The notes under the pieces: model-generated
The model's input: the letters and a program-made list of their open reading frames with translations, nothing else
The model's database searches: none
Told to the model about the DNA's origin: nothing
From: Taudactylus pleione
Taxonomy: Eukaryota > Chordata > Amphibia > Anura > Myobatrachidae
Assembly (NCBI GenBank): GCA_031769625.1
Contig: JAUIMM010000003.1
Coordinates: forward strand, 1,753,001 to 1,817,000
Reading direction: 5' to 3'
DNA: 64,000 nt
Shown: one piece after another, positions 1-10,842 of the stretch
Layout of the letters: the number at the start of each line of letters is the position of its first letter
Numbering within the stretch: the stretch's first letter is position 1
Program-made: the position numbers and the translations under genes

Positions 1-1880
1 ACAGCTACGGTATAGTGAGAGAGAAAGCTGTGCAGTCACACTGATAGCAGGCCATGTTACCTGCAGTTACTAGCCTCATGTACTGTACACATACAGCTAT
101 GGTATAGTGAGAGAGAGCTGGACAGTCACACTGATAGCAGGCCTTGTTACCTGCAGTTACTAGCCTCATGTACTGTTCACATACAGCTACGGTATAGTGA
201 GAGAGAGCTGTGCAGTCACACTGATAGCAGGCCGTGTTACCTGCAGTTACTAGCCTCATGTACTGTACACTTACAGCTATATTATAGTGAGATAGAGCTG
301 GGCAGTCACACTGATAGGCAGTGTTACCTGCAGTTACTAGCCTCATGTACTGTACACATACAGCTACGGTATAGTGAGAGAGAGCTGTACAATCACACCG
401 ATAGCAGGCCGTGTTACCTGCAGTTACTAGCCTCATGTACTGTACACATACAGCTATGGTATAGTGAGAGAGAGCTGGGCAGTCACACCGATAGCAGGCC
501 GTGTGACCTGCAGTTACTAGCCTCATGTACTGTACACATACAGATATGGTATAGTGAGAGAGAGCTGTGCAGTAACACCGATAGCAGGCCGTGTTACCTG
601 CAGTAACTAGCCTCATGTACTGTACACATACAGCTACGGTAAAGTGAGAGAGAGTTGTGCAGTCACACTGATAGCAGGCCGTGTTACCTGCAGTTAGTAG
701 CCTCATGTACTGTACACATACAGCTACGGTATACTGAGAGAGAGCTGTGCAGTCACACTGATAGCAGGCCGTGTTACCTGCAGTTACTAGCCTCATGTAC
801 AGTACACATACAGCTATGGTATAGTGAGAGAGAGCTGGACAGTCACACTGATAGCAGGCCGTGTTACCTGCAGTTACTAGCCTCATGTACTGTACACATA
901 CAGCTACAGTATAGTGAGAGAGAGCTGTGCAGTCACACTGATAGCAGGCCGTGTTACCTGCAGTTACTAGCCTCATGTACTGTACACTTACAGCTATGGT
1001 ATAGTGAGATAGAGCTGGGCAGTCACACTGATAGGCAGTGTTACCTGCAGTTACTAGCCTCATGTACTGTACACATACAGCTACGGTATAGTGAGAGAGA
1101 GCTGTACAATCACACCGATAGCAGGCCGTGTTACCTGCAGTTACTAGCCTCATGTACTGTACACATACAGCTATGGTATAGTGAGAGAGAGCTGGGCAGT
1201 CACACCGATAGCAGGCCGTGTTACCTGCAGTTACTAGCCTCATGTACTGTACACATACAGATATGGTATAGTGAGAGAGAGCTGTGCAGTAACACCGATA
1301 GCAGGCCGTGTTACCTGCAGTAACTAGCCTCATGTACTGTACACATACAGCTACGGTAAAGTGAGAGAGAGTTGTGCAGTCACACTGATAGCAGGCCGTG
1401 TTACCTGCAGTTACTAGCCTCATGTACTGTACACATACAGCTACGGTATACTGAGAGAGAGCTGTGCAGTCACACTGATAGCAGGCCGTGTTACCTGCAG
1501 TTACTAGCCTCATGTACTGTACACATACAGCTAAGGTATAGGGAGAGAGCTGGGCAGTCACACTGATAGCATGCCATGTTACCTGCAGTTACTAGCCTCA
1601 TGTACTGTACACATACAGGTATGGTATAGTGAGAGAGAGCTGTGCAGTCACACTGATAGCAGACCGTGTTACCTGTAGTTACTAGCCTCATGTACTGTAC
1701 ACATACAGCTATGGTATAGTGAGAGAGAGCTGTGCAGTCACACTGATAGCAGGCCATGTTACCTGCAGTTACTAGCCTTATGTACTGTACACATACAGCT
1801 ACGGTATAGTGAGTGAGAGCTTGGCAGTCACAATGATAGCAGGCAGTGTTACCTGCAGTTACCAGCCTCATGATCTGTAC
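1..1880. repeat. 90-bp minisatellite with 717-bp higher-order repeat (part 1)
   Basis: About 21 tandem units of 90 bp; for example the unit starting CAGCTACGGT at 361 recurs at 451. The array runs off the left edge. Variant units repeat with a longer period: the short unit containing GATAGGCAG is at 311 and again at 1028, and the variant CAGATATGG unit is at 541 and 1258, each 717 bp apart (seven 90-bp units plus one 87-bp unit). The array continues at 3627-4164 and 5487-5677 after insertions. Because 90 is divisible by 3, long open frames arise on both strands without being genes. Confidence 0.95.
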
Positions 1881-1943
1881 TAGAGATGAGCGGTTCGGAT
1901 TCTGTGGAACCCTGTTCTGGTGTTCACCGTCTCACTCGGATCC

Positions 1944-2191
1944 CCGTTCGGGGCCGAACGGCGGCCGCCTGATGTCGTATTCTCACTAGAGAATCCGACA
2001 TCAGGGCTCCTATTGTGTAGGGCAGAGCGCTGTGATAGCGCTCTGCCCTACACAGACACAAACACACAGCCGCCAGCGGTAGCTGTGTGTTTGTCACAGC
2101 AGCCAATGAGAGTCACACAGACTCTCATTGGCTGCTGCACGGAGGGAGCCGGCTGGAGCTCACACATGAGCTCCTTCTTCCGGCTCCCTCC
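1944..2191. other. String of six consecutive hairpins in the hAT left end
   Basis: Six inverted repeats lie end to end: 1944-1961 (8-bp arms), 1969-2004 (about 16-bp arms, one mismatch), 2015-2053 (17-bp arms), 2058-2094 (13-bp arms), 2097-2137 (18-bp perfect arms, 5-base loop) and 2141-2191 (12-bp outer arms plus a 7-bp inner stem). The inverted copy of the element keeps the same organisation around 59200-59475. This is seen directly; a role in transposase binding or DNA folding is only inferred. Confidence 0.85.
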
Positions 2192-2284
2192 GCAGTGTGT
2201 GACAGGCTCAGCAGAGCGGACGGCATGGGAGCGGGGAATCAGGAATCAGGTAAGTTTTTTTTTTTTTACTTGTGAAAGTTGTGC

Positions 2285-2985
2285 AAGGGCTGGGGGCGCT
2301 ACTGGGGGGGGTCTGCTACTGGGGGGGTCTGCTACAGGGGGGGCCTGCTACTGGGGGGGGGGCTATACTACTGGGGGGGTCTGCTACTGGGGGGGCTATG
2401 CAACTGGGGGGGGTCTGCTACTGGGGGGTCTGCTACTGGGGGTCCATACTACTGAGGGGCCTGCTACTGGGGGGGCTATACTACTGGGTGGGGTCTGCTA
2501 CTGGGGGGGGTCTGCTACTTGGCGTCCATACTACTGAGGGGCCTGCTACTGGGGGGGCTATACTACTGGGGGGGGTCTGCTACTGGGGGGGCCATACTAC
2601 TGAGGGGCCTGCTACTGGAGGGGCCATACTACTGGGGGGGCATACTACTGGGGGGGGCTTACTACTACTGGGGGGGCCATACAACAGGGGGTGCCATACT
2701 ACAGGGGGGCTACTACTGGGGCAGCCTACTACTGAGGGGGGCCTGCTACTGGGGCAGCCTACTACTGGGAGGGGGCATACTACTGGGGGGCCATACTACT
2801 GGGGGGACCATACTACTGGGGGGGCTGCTAATGGGGGGCATACTACTGGGGGGCTGCTAATGGGGGGCATTCTACTGGGGGGGCCTGCTAATGGGGGGCA
2901 TACTACTGGGTGGCATGCAAATTAGGGGGCATACTACTGGGGGGCATACTACTGGGGGCGCTGCATAGGGGACCCTACTACTAAG
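2285..2985. repeat. G-rich short tandem array (TACTGGGGGG-type)
   Basis: Dozens of 10-20-bp units built on TACTACTGGGGGG and CTGCTACTGGGG. The plus strand carries many runs of 4-9 G separated by short spacers, so G-quadruplex formation is likely in principle. The matching array in the second element copy is C-rich on the plus strand at about 58385-59130. Open frames across it (Gly/Trp/Tyr repeats) are artefacts of the repeat. Confidence 0.9.
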
Positions 2986-3626
2986 GGGACTGCATAGGGG
3001 GCACCACTGCTGGGGGCATTGTGTAAGGGACACCGCTACTGTGGGCATTGTGTAAAAGGGGCACTACTGTGTGTCGTAACATAAATAAGAGACACTACTT
3101 TGTGGTGTAATGTGAATCAGGCCCTATGTGCGGTGTAATGTGAATAACATTGTGCACTGTGACTCCTTGGACCGTAGCCCACTATGTAAACAAGTACTGT
3201 GATTCTGCTGGCCATACCCCACTGGGTGGGTGCACTACTTTTCATTTCTGCCACTGCTGTGTGGCAATGTGTCATACATATGCTTTATACTGTGGTGTCT
3301 GTGTCGTTGTGCCGCTGCTTTGTCGCTTAGTAACCAGTCAGCTCACTGCAGCCTTTGGCCAATAATGTTGAAAACAATATTATAAGCTGTGATATGGTCT
3401 AAATTGACTGGAAATTAATGTTATTGAGGTTAATAATACTCTAGGAAGAAAAAAAAGACCAATTTATGTGATTTTAGCTTTTTTTGTCAATTTTTGTAAA
3501 AAAAAATCCAAATCCAAATCCAAAGCCAGTCACCGCAGTTTGGCAAATCCAAATCCAAATCCAAAGCCGGACGACGAATTAGAACCAAATCCAAATCCGG
3601 CAAAAATGGTCCGGCGCACATCCCTA

Positions 3627-4164
3627 ATCTGTACACATACAGCTACGATATAGTGAGAGAGAGCTGGGCAGTCACACCAATAGCAGGCCGTGTTACCTGC
3701 AGTTACTATCCTCATGTAGTGTACACATACAGCTACGGTACAGTGAGAGAGAGCTGGGCAGTCACAATGATAGCAGGCCGTGTTACCTGCAGTTACTAGC
3801 CTCATGTACAGTACACATACAGCTATGGTATAGTGAGAGAGAGCTGTGCAGTCACACTGATAGCAGGCCGTGTTACCTGCAGTTACTAGCCTCATGAACT
3901 GTACACACAGCTATGGTATAGTGAGAGAGAGCTGGGCAGTCACACCGATAGCAGGCCGTGTTACCTGCAGTTACTAGCCTCATGTACTGTACACATACAG
4001 TTACGGTATAGTGAGAGAGAGCTGGGCAGTCACACTGATAGCAGGCCGCGTTACCTGCAGTTACTAGCCTCATGTACTGTACACATACAGCTATGGTATA
4101 GTGAGAGAGAGCTGTGCAGTCACACTGATAGCAGGCCGTGTTACCTGCAGTTACTAGCCTAATG
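3627..4164. repeat. 90-bp minisatellite (part 2)
   Basis: Continuation of the same 90-bp array after the hAT insertion; about six units. It begins with the duplicated target ATCTGTAC and ends with the target duplication GCCTAATG of the next insertion. Confidence 0.93.
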
Positions 4165-5486
4165 CATACTTGCCTACTTTTGAAAACTAGTTTCAGGGAG
4201 ACTACAACCCATAGCACATAGTGCCCGTTGCCGAGCCGTTGAAGGGGTGTGTAATGCTTTACCGATGGGTGTATCTTTCGCCACACAGGGGTGTGTCCTG
4301 TAGCGGAAGTTGAAAACTAAAGTACTAAGTGCAGCAGGCTGCCAGTGGGGGTTTGTGTATGGGTGGCATGTTTAGTCACAAAAATTCACTAATTTACGTG
4401 ATCATGGCCACTGTGTACAAGTCAGAATTGGTCCCAGTATGTGACACTGATTGACTAAACCAAAATGAGTCCTTAAAAAAATATATTTTTAAAACCTTCC
4501 CTGTTTGGCAAATAGAAGGCAGTGCCAGCCTCTACATGCAGGGGACAATTACAGCCTATACACACAGGGGGCAGTGCCAGCACTCACCCTGAGACCGGGC
4601 ATTCCTGCTCCGAACATCCTCCTCGCTATCACTCTCCATACCAGAGCTGTAACAACTGAGTCAAAGCCGTCCACAGTCAGGCCACGGAGCTGCTCGCTAG
4701 CTGGTCCAGGTCCATGTGCAGGGCCCTGGCAGCCCGTCCTCTCTGCACCGGGACAGCAGTTCCACCAGTCCAGACAGCTGCTGCCTGACTTGCGGCTCCA
4801 CCTGCTTGGCCTGGATCACAGTCATGTCTGGGTCCCACTCCCCCAGCCAACTCCCTTTCTCATATATACCCCAGCCCTGCCCCAGCCACCTCACTCTCAC
4901 ACATATACCCCAGCCCTGCCCCAGCCACCTCCCTCTCACACATATACCCCAACCCTGCCCCATCCACATTCACCTACCTCTCTTACACATTCATACCCCA
5001 GCCACCTCCCTGTCACACATACACCACAGCCCTGCGTCTGGCCCACACTCACCTCTCTCTCTCTTTCTTCCCTGGTAGTGCAGTGTAGCAGCAGGTGGGG
5101 TCTGCCTGGCTCCAGTGCTCAGCTTCTATCATGTTTAAGGCTTGGAGCCGGAGGTGCATGTGAGCCCGGGGGCGGGGCCGCCGGCTGCTCTGAGAGACGA
5201 GCAGCAGCACTTAGTGCAGGAAACGCTACTACAGTACACAGGAAGCTGGCCCCGCACTGGCACCCGGGGGAGGAGCTGTCACTGTAATGATGCACACTCC
5301 TCTCCCTGCTGGCTGTATTCTGCGATAGCCCCCGCCACGTCCCACTCGGAAGCGCGCATGCGCAGTTCATATTTTGGGCAGTGGGGACTAGACAATCCGG
5401 GGGATTTATTTAGCTTTGCGGGGCAGCGGGAGACTCCACAGCGACCCGGGAGTCTCCCGCAGTAATCGGGAGGGTAGGCAACTATG
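4165..5486 (+). mobile_element. Non-autonomous hAT-type transposon (1322 bp) with TSD
   Basis: Flanked by the 8-bp direct repeat GCCTAATG at 4157-4164 and 5487-5494. The left end is CATACTTGCCTAC and the right end, reverse-complemented, is CATAGTTGCCTAC: 13-bp terminal inverted repeats with one mismatch. The 8-bp duplication and the TIR point to hAT. The TIRs differ from those of the 1881-3626 element, so this is another hAT family. No transposase frame is visible. The inside includes a roughly 39-bp tandem repeat at 4858-4985. Orientation is arbitrary. Confidence 0.9.
4858..4985. repeat. About 39-bp tandem repeat, three copies
   Basis: Three consecutive copies of a C-rich unit (catataccccagccctgcc followed by ccagccacct and a ctctcaca run). 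The third copy is diverged. It lies inside the 4165-5486 element. Confidence 0.8.
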
Positions 5487-5677
5487 GCCTAATGTACTGT
5501 ACACATACAGCTATGGTATAGTGAGAGAGAGCTGGGCAGTCACACTGATAGACCGTGTTACATGCAGTTACTAGACTCATGTACTGTACACATACAGCTA
5601 CAGTATAGTGAGAGAGAGCTGTGCAGTTACATCGATAGCAGGCCATGTTACCTGTAGTTATTAGCCTCATGTACTAT
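5487..5677. repeat. 90-bp minisatellite (part 3, right end)
   Basis: The last two units or so of the 90-bp array, ending at TAT, the 3-bp target duplication of the adjacent MITE. After the MITE the sequence is no longer minisatellite, so this is the real right border of the array. Confidence 0.9.
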
Positions 5678-6194
5678 GAGCCTGATTCAGACCCGCTCGC
5701 AAGCGGGTCGATGGTAGCCGAGTGCGCATGCGCACGACGGTGCCAGCTCCGTCGTGTGCATGCGCAAAACCCGGTTAGCGACTGGCAAACCGTCGCTCCG
5801 GGTCTCGTACCAAAGGGGGCGTGCTGTCGATGTTGAGTGACAGCGCGCCCCTTTGGTGGGCGGGCCGGGGGAGTGGCATTCCCATGTGAACGCCTCCGTT
5901 TGGAGGCGGCACCACTGACATCACGAGTGATGTCAGTGGGAGAGATTTCGGCTCTGTGAGAGCCAACATCTCTCTGGGGCTTGCGGCAACGAGACCCTAC
6001 CACAAGGGTCTTGTCGCAAGCCCGATGGTCGTGATGGTCTTGACCATATCGACCATCTTCCTAGCCACTTGCTATAGCTGTGGGTGGTCACCCACAGATA
6101 TGCGAGCGGCCAGGAGGCCGCTCTAAAAAACAAGAAGGCCGGTCCTGATTCAGATCGAGCGCTCTGTCAGAGCATCCAGCTCTGAATCAGGGCC
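5678..6194. mobile_element. Hairpin-rich MITE (517 bp), 3-bp TSD
   Basis: 14-bp terminal inverted repeats (GAGCCTGATTCAGA at left; GGCCCTGATTCAGA by reverse complement at right) flanked by TAT on both sides (5675-5677, 6195-6197). The interior is largely short palindromes, including one around 5908-5938. It is related to the elements at 52051-52408, 44077-51606 and the fragment at 42974. The 3-bp duplication suits PIF/Harbinger, although sister copies carry ATT and AGA rather than the usual TWA, so the superfamily is uncertain. Confidence 0.82.
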
Positions 6195-6197
6195 TAT

Positions 6198-7014
6198 ATC
6201 TCTAATGCTCTCTCATTAATACCAGAGTAACTAAAGAGTTGGGGGAGAGAATAGTATACTGCACTTATTCAGACAAAGCTGAAAACTGGTATATATGCAT
6301 TTGATCACACAGTAAAGTAACTTCAGTTTTGGCTTCTGATAGCAGAGATCCACAGGAACTATTTCTGCATCTTGGGTTAAATATATTGTTATCTCTAAAA
6401 AAAACGAAACAAAAAATCAACACTCAGGAGGGAAGAGTGTTATATTCACGTGAAATACTTACCTTACTAAGGAACTGCAACCGGACTTTTAAAACTTAGT
6501 ACTTAGGAGGATATCTACATTGATATATTGTTATTATTTATGCATGATGTTACTGCATTTTTCAGATAAACATATGTATGTCAATGTACAACACAGTACA
6601 CTGTTATGTCATATAAAGAGGTGAATGTATGCTCTTATTTACTTAATTGTGTTTACTTACCTGGAGGAGTGATGCAAGCATCCAAAAAGAATAAGGAACA
6701 GATATATTTGTGTTATAATATTGTTTTCCACTAACATGCCCCTTCTACACACTACACTATAGGGAGTAATATTAATACTTGAGTGTGTCCTTGGGCTTAC
6801 ATAGGCAAGTCCTATATATATGTACTATGGGTTTTCCCAAGTAGGCCCATACGGTAACCAATACTTGGGTGGAGGCACTGATAAAATAAAGGTACACCAC
6901 TTAGAGGGAGGTTAAGGGTGGGTACAGTAAACTATATGGGAGTTGGTAACCTGGTGACCCTTTACAGAGGAAATAGGGGGTTACATATTGATCAGGGATG
7001 TGTGGAAAGCTATA
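6198..7014. other. Unassigned AT-rich sequence
   Basis: No convincing coding frame, tandem repeat or element boundary recognised. It may be old, decayed repeat or unique spacer. Confidence 0.5.
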
Positions 7015-7022
7015 CAGGGGAG

Positions 7023-7980
7023 CAGGGGTGGATTGGCCCTTACCTTCAGCGGGGAAAATCCCGGTGGGCCAATTGGTCCTTGGGGCCGCTTGTCAACTGT
7101 GGCCCCGCCCCCCGAATCGTGTCACCTGGCTGTTTTTTTATATCAGCATGCCGGCCTGGTTGTCAGCTCCCTGCAGCCCATCTCTATCGCGAGAAGAGAG
7201 AGCTACATCTGACGCGGCGCTGCACGCCTGCACGTGACTTTGGGGGAATTGTGGTCCGTGGCCGATGGCGGGGGCAGGTGGGGTAAGTTACTTGCCGGCC
7301 AAGCAACTAGCCAGGGCCTGCGTAACCCATTTAGTGAGCACTGCAGGCAGGTGCCAGGCTGGAAAGGCGCTCTCCTTGCAGCTGCTGCTGAGTCAGTTGT
7401 CGCTGCTGTCGGCTGCCACCTGTCACACTGTATGAGCGGCAGCCTGCAGCAGAGAAGAAGAAGTGACTCTACACAGTCTACACAGTCTCACCCCTTGCTG
7501 TTAAAGGCCCTGTCACCGTTGTCCTATCCCCACTATCCTGTCCCTGTGACCTCTAACCTAGTCACATTTGTCCTGCCCCAAAACTTCTGTTACTAGCTGG
7601 TCAAACCTCTGTTGCATGTTGATGACATTGGTTTTATTACAACTCAAACAGGCGGCTTCCAGACCATGTGACCTCCTGCATGATTAGTGAATACTGACTC
7701 AAGACACTGCCTGTCCAGGGAGGATCGATATCTTCAGAGGTTCCCTCATTGCAGAGAAGTCGTATAGGTAAGAAAACACTTATTCCCTAAAGAGGAACTG
7801 TTTGGATGGCAATCAGCTCCTGGAGCGGTGGGCATGCCCCCTGCATGATGAAAATGGGGGGAGTGGCTTGCGGGCATGGCATTTAACATTAGGCCACACC
7901 CCCTTCTACAAGGCCACACCCACATAGGGCCACTTTAACGTTTTTTTCCAGGGCCACTTTATATTCCCAATCCGCTCCTG
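7023..7980. mobile_element. Non-autonomous hAT-type element (958 bp) with TSD
   Basis: 8-bp direct repeats CAGGGGAG at 7015-7022 and 7981-7988 flank inverted ends: CAGGGGTGGATTGG at left and CAGGAGCGGATTGG (reverse complement) at right. No transposase. Part of its interior (about 7617-7790) recurs in inverted orientation at about 16730-16890. Confidence 0.85.
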
Positions 7981-7988
7981 CAGGGGAG

Positions 7989-8633
7989 GCAGTGCCTCAC
8001 CTGCCATATACTTTTTACTCTGACCCATCTGTATAAACCCCGGTAGCAGGGGGGGTGGTGGTGATGCAATTCGCGGCCCCGCCCCCTGCGTCACAATGCC
8101 ATTAATCCCAGCATTGTGAAGAGGGGGCAGGGCCACGCAGACACGACCGCGCTGTCACGCCCTATGCTACGTCCCCTTTTTGCCACATGTTGGCAACCAT
8201 AAATGTCGGCAACACTGCTAGATGTATATATATATATGTATATTTATATAGTCTGTCATTATTTCACTAGTATGGATATGACAAACGTTGTATTATCTAA
8301 TAACATTTTGCTTTGATTTATTTCTAATGTTTGTGTATCGTAACAGGACAGCATCTTTCCTCTTCTACGGTACCTTTGTTGCTCTATGATTATGCTACCA
8401 ATGATAGAACCATTATCTGTATCTAAATTCTAGACAATGACATTATAACAAAGCTTAACGCATGACTGGTGCAGTGGACCACACCCATTTTTTTGTACCC
8501 CAGAAGTACCCAGCATTTAAAGGGTTAAAGAGCAACATCACTAACACAACCACACAACGCTGTGCTGTTTAGAGCAATGCTCTAATAGTCTGAAGATCAT
8601 GGGGCATGTCGCACTTTCCCCCACATCCATCCG
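7989..8633. other. Unassigned sequence
   Basis: GC-rich up to about 8180, then AT-rich with a short TA microsatellite near 8227-8250. No supported gene or element boundary. Confidence 0.45.
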
Positions 8634-8975
8634 CAGTGGCGTCACTAAGGGGGCACGGGCTGCACAGGGTGACACCATCCAGAGGGGGTGACACCAAAAT
8701 AGCAGAACTGCTGAAAAGAGCATGCGTGCATCATTTACACCATGCCCAGAGAGGCTGAGGGGTGTCAGGCAGCTCCATGAGCCCTGAGCAAGCCCCCAGC
8801 ATGATGCCCCAAAAAGTTATAGAACAAGGTTCTCGCAAAAGGGCGCATTTGGCCTCATGCCCAAGAAGCCATGCCCCCTTTTGCGAGAACCTTTGGTGCG
8901 TACAAGGAGTCCTGAGATGAGGGTGACAGGATGAGTAGGTGCACTGGGTGACTCTGAACACTAGTGATGCCACTG
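8634..8975. mobile_element. Short non-autonomous hAT-like element (342 bp)
   Basis: Terminal inverted repeats CAGTGGCGTCACTA (left) and CAGTGGCATCACTA (right, reverse complement). Flanking 8-mers TCCATCCG and CCCATCAC match at only 5 of 8 positions, so the target duplication is decayed. An internal inverted repeat with about 17-bp arms sits at 8829-8892. Frames inside are short and meaningless. Confidence 0.72.
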
Positions 8976-9018
8976 CCCATCACTACATTGCATTCAGGAG
9001 ACAACATCAGTAAGTCCT

Positions 9019-9150
9019 ATAGATTGTAAGCCTGAGAGCAGGGCCCTCGTCCTCTCTGTACTGTATGTCCGTTATTACTGTACCTGGTCTGTTTTGTTCC
9101 AAATTGTAAAACACAATAGAACCTGCTGGTGCTATATACGTAAAGTAGTA
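9019..9150 (+). mobile_element. SINE-like fragment
   Basis: Contains AGATTGTAAG, GCAGGGCCCTC, a pyrimidine-rich middle, TTGTAAA and GCTATAT in the same order as the insertion at 45212-45358, whose boundaries are proven by a target duplication. Diverged and lacking a clear tail. Confidence 0.65.
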
Positions 9151-10199
9151 AATGGGCCTGGCATACAGTATGCTGGGTCACCTCAGTCTCTACCTCACTC
9201 CTACCCATCCTGCCCCTCCCCGATATATTTATTTACACAGTCTTAGCGCAGTTGTTCTCCTCCTCGCGTAGTGGTCTGTCCTGTTTCTGCAGTTGAGCCA
9301 CTGGCGCGAGCCGCAATAACTATGCTCTATTGACCTATGTGTGACCTATTATGTGTTTGACCAGATGTACAATTTATTATTTGTCTGCCTGTAAGCTATG
9401 GACAGTCAGTGTGTCTCTAGGAACCAGCTCACCATTTCTGACCCACTGTAAGGGATTATGTTTGAAGTCAATATTGTCATGATATGTATTTCAAGCAACA
9501 TCCTTTGTTACAGCTGAGGATCCTCAGATCCCCAAAATTGTGTATTGGAAGCATCTGCTAGAACCTCCCCCCCCCCCATCCCCAACCGTATATGAGCCTT
9601 CTCCTTACCTGGTCCGTACTTCAAAACCCTATTTGGAGATCATTGTGTTCCATATTCCCTGACATACCATATTGATATCCTAGCCAAGCTTCCTATGCAG
9701 GTAGTGATGTGGAACTTCTAGCAATTCAATGAAGTTGTGTGTAGCCAAATCACCCGTCCTCCCCCCAGCAAGGGAACTATGTACTTAGCAGGGGGCCACT
9801 TTACATTCACACAGGGCAACCAAAACCTGCTTTTGCCTTTTCAAAAGACTTGAGGAGAAGGAGGAGGAGGATAAGGAGGAGGAGGAGGGAGGCCAATATT
9901 CCAGGTTAATTCTGGGGAAACGCCAAGGCTGAGGAGCACCCTCTAATTTACAAAGTGAATTCCCCTCCCAACAGTTTCATATCTCATTCTTTGTAAGTTC
10001 GTCATTGTAAATTTATTCCTACTTAATTGGAAAACGTATTTGCATATATATTGATGTTTATAATATTTTAATTATCTTTGTAACCTTGTAATCATTGGAG
10101 TAATTGTACTCATAATAAAATCTTTCATCTTAGCATGAATTTTGAAGTTCTTTCCACAACTAAAACGCCTTTAGGGTTGCTAGTATCTATGCTATATAT
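9151..10199. other. Unassigned sequence with GGA-rich tract
   Basis: No coding evidence. A purine-rich GGA tract lies at about 9853-9890, and an AATAAA occurs near 10114 just upstream of hAT copy A, possibly from an old retroelement tail. Confidence 0.4.
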
Positions 10200-10842
10200 A
10201 TATGTATTAGGGGTGTGCACCGGCCACTTTTCGTGTTTTGTGTTTTGGTTTTGGATCTGGATCTTTCTTCGTGTTTTGGATCTGGATTGGTTTTGCCAAA
10301 ACCACCCTTCCGTGTTTTGGGTTCTGGGTTTTGTGTTTTGGATCTGTATTTTTTTTAAAAAAAGCATAAAAACAGCTAAAATCACAGAATGTGTTGATTT
10401 TTCTGCTCCGATGCTATTATTAACCTCAAAAACCTTAATTTCCACTCATTTCCAGTCTATTCTGAACACCTCACACCTCACAATAGTGTTTTTATGTCCA
10501 AAAGGTTGCACCGAGGTAGATGGATGACTATGCTAGGCAACACGAGTGGGCGGCACAAACACGTGGCCCATCTAGGAGTGGCACTGCAGTGGCAGACAGG
10601 ATGGCAGTTTGAAAAACTAGGCCCCAAACTGTACATAATGCAAAGAAAAAAAAGAGGTGCAAGATGGAATTGTCCTTGGGCCCTCCCACCCACCCTTATG
10701 TTGTATAAACAGGACATGCACACTTTAACAAAGCAATCATTTCAGCGCCAGGGTCTGCCACACGACTGTGGCTGAAATGATTGGTTCGTTTGGGCCCCCA
10801 CAAAACAAGCTGGCAATTAATCTGTCCCTGCACAAACTGGCT

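Larger units (their letters stand above)
1881..3626 (+). mobile_element. Non-autonomous hAT transposon (1746 bp), complete with TSD
   Basis: Flanked by the 8-bp direct repeat ATCTGTAC at 1873-1880 and 3627-3634, and inserted in the 90-bp minisatellite. The left end reads TAGAGATGAGCGG; the right end, reverse-complemented, reads TAGGGATGTGCGCCGG, giving imperfect terminal inverted repeats typical of hAT. No transposase is present. The left subterminal part is a string of hairpins (1944-2191), the middle is a G-rich tandem array (about 2285-2985), and the right end carries repeats of AAATCC. A second, inverted copy lies at 57666-59568. The right-hand 250 bp resemble the same end of the long BED-hAT copies at 10208 and 28873, suggesting trans-mobilisation (inference). 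Confidence 0.92.

Noticed and set aside
5..1561. 518-codon open frame on the minus strand with 30-residue repeats
   Set aside because: It exists because the 90-bp minisatellite unit is divisible by 3. The opposite strand is equally open, and there is no gene context.
2272..2925. Gly/Trp/Tyr-rich open frames across the G-rich array (also 58446-59321 minus)
   Set aside because: Product of the short tandem repeat; open in several frames and changes with repeat length.
4505..5287. 260-codon Pro/His/Thr-rich open frame
   Set aside because: Lies wholly within a non-autonomous hAT and partly in a 39-bp tandem repeat; competing frames are open on both strands.
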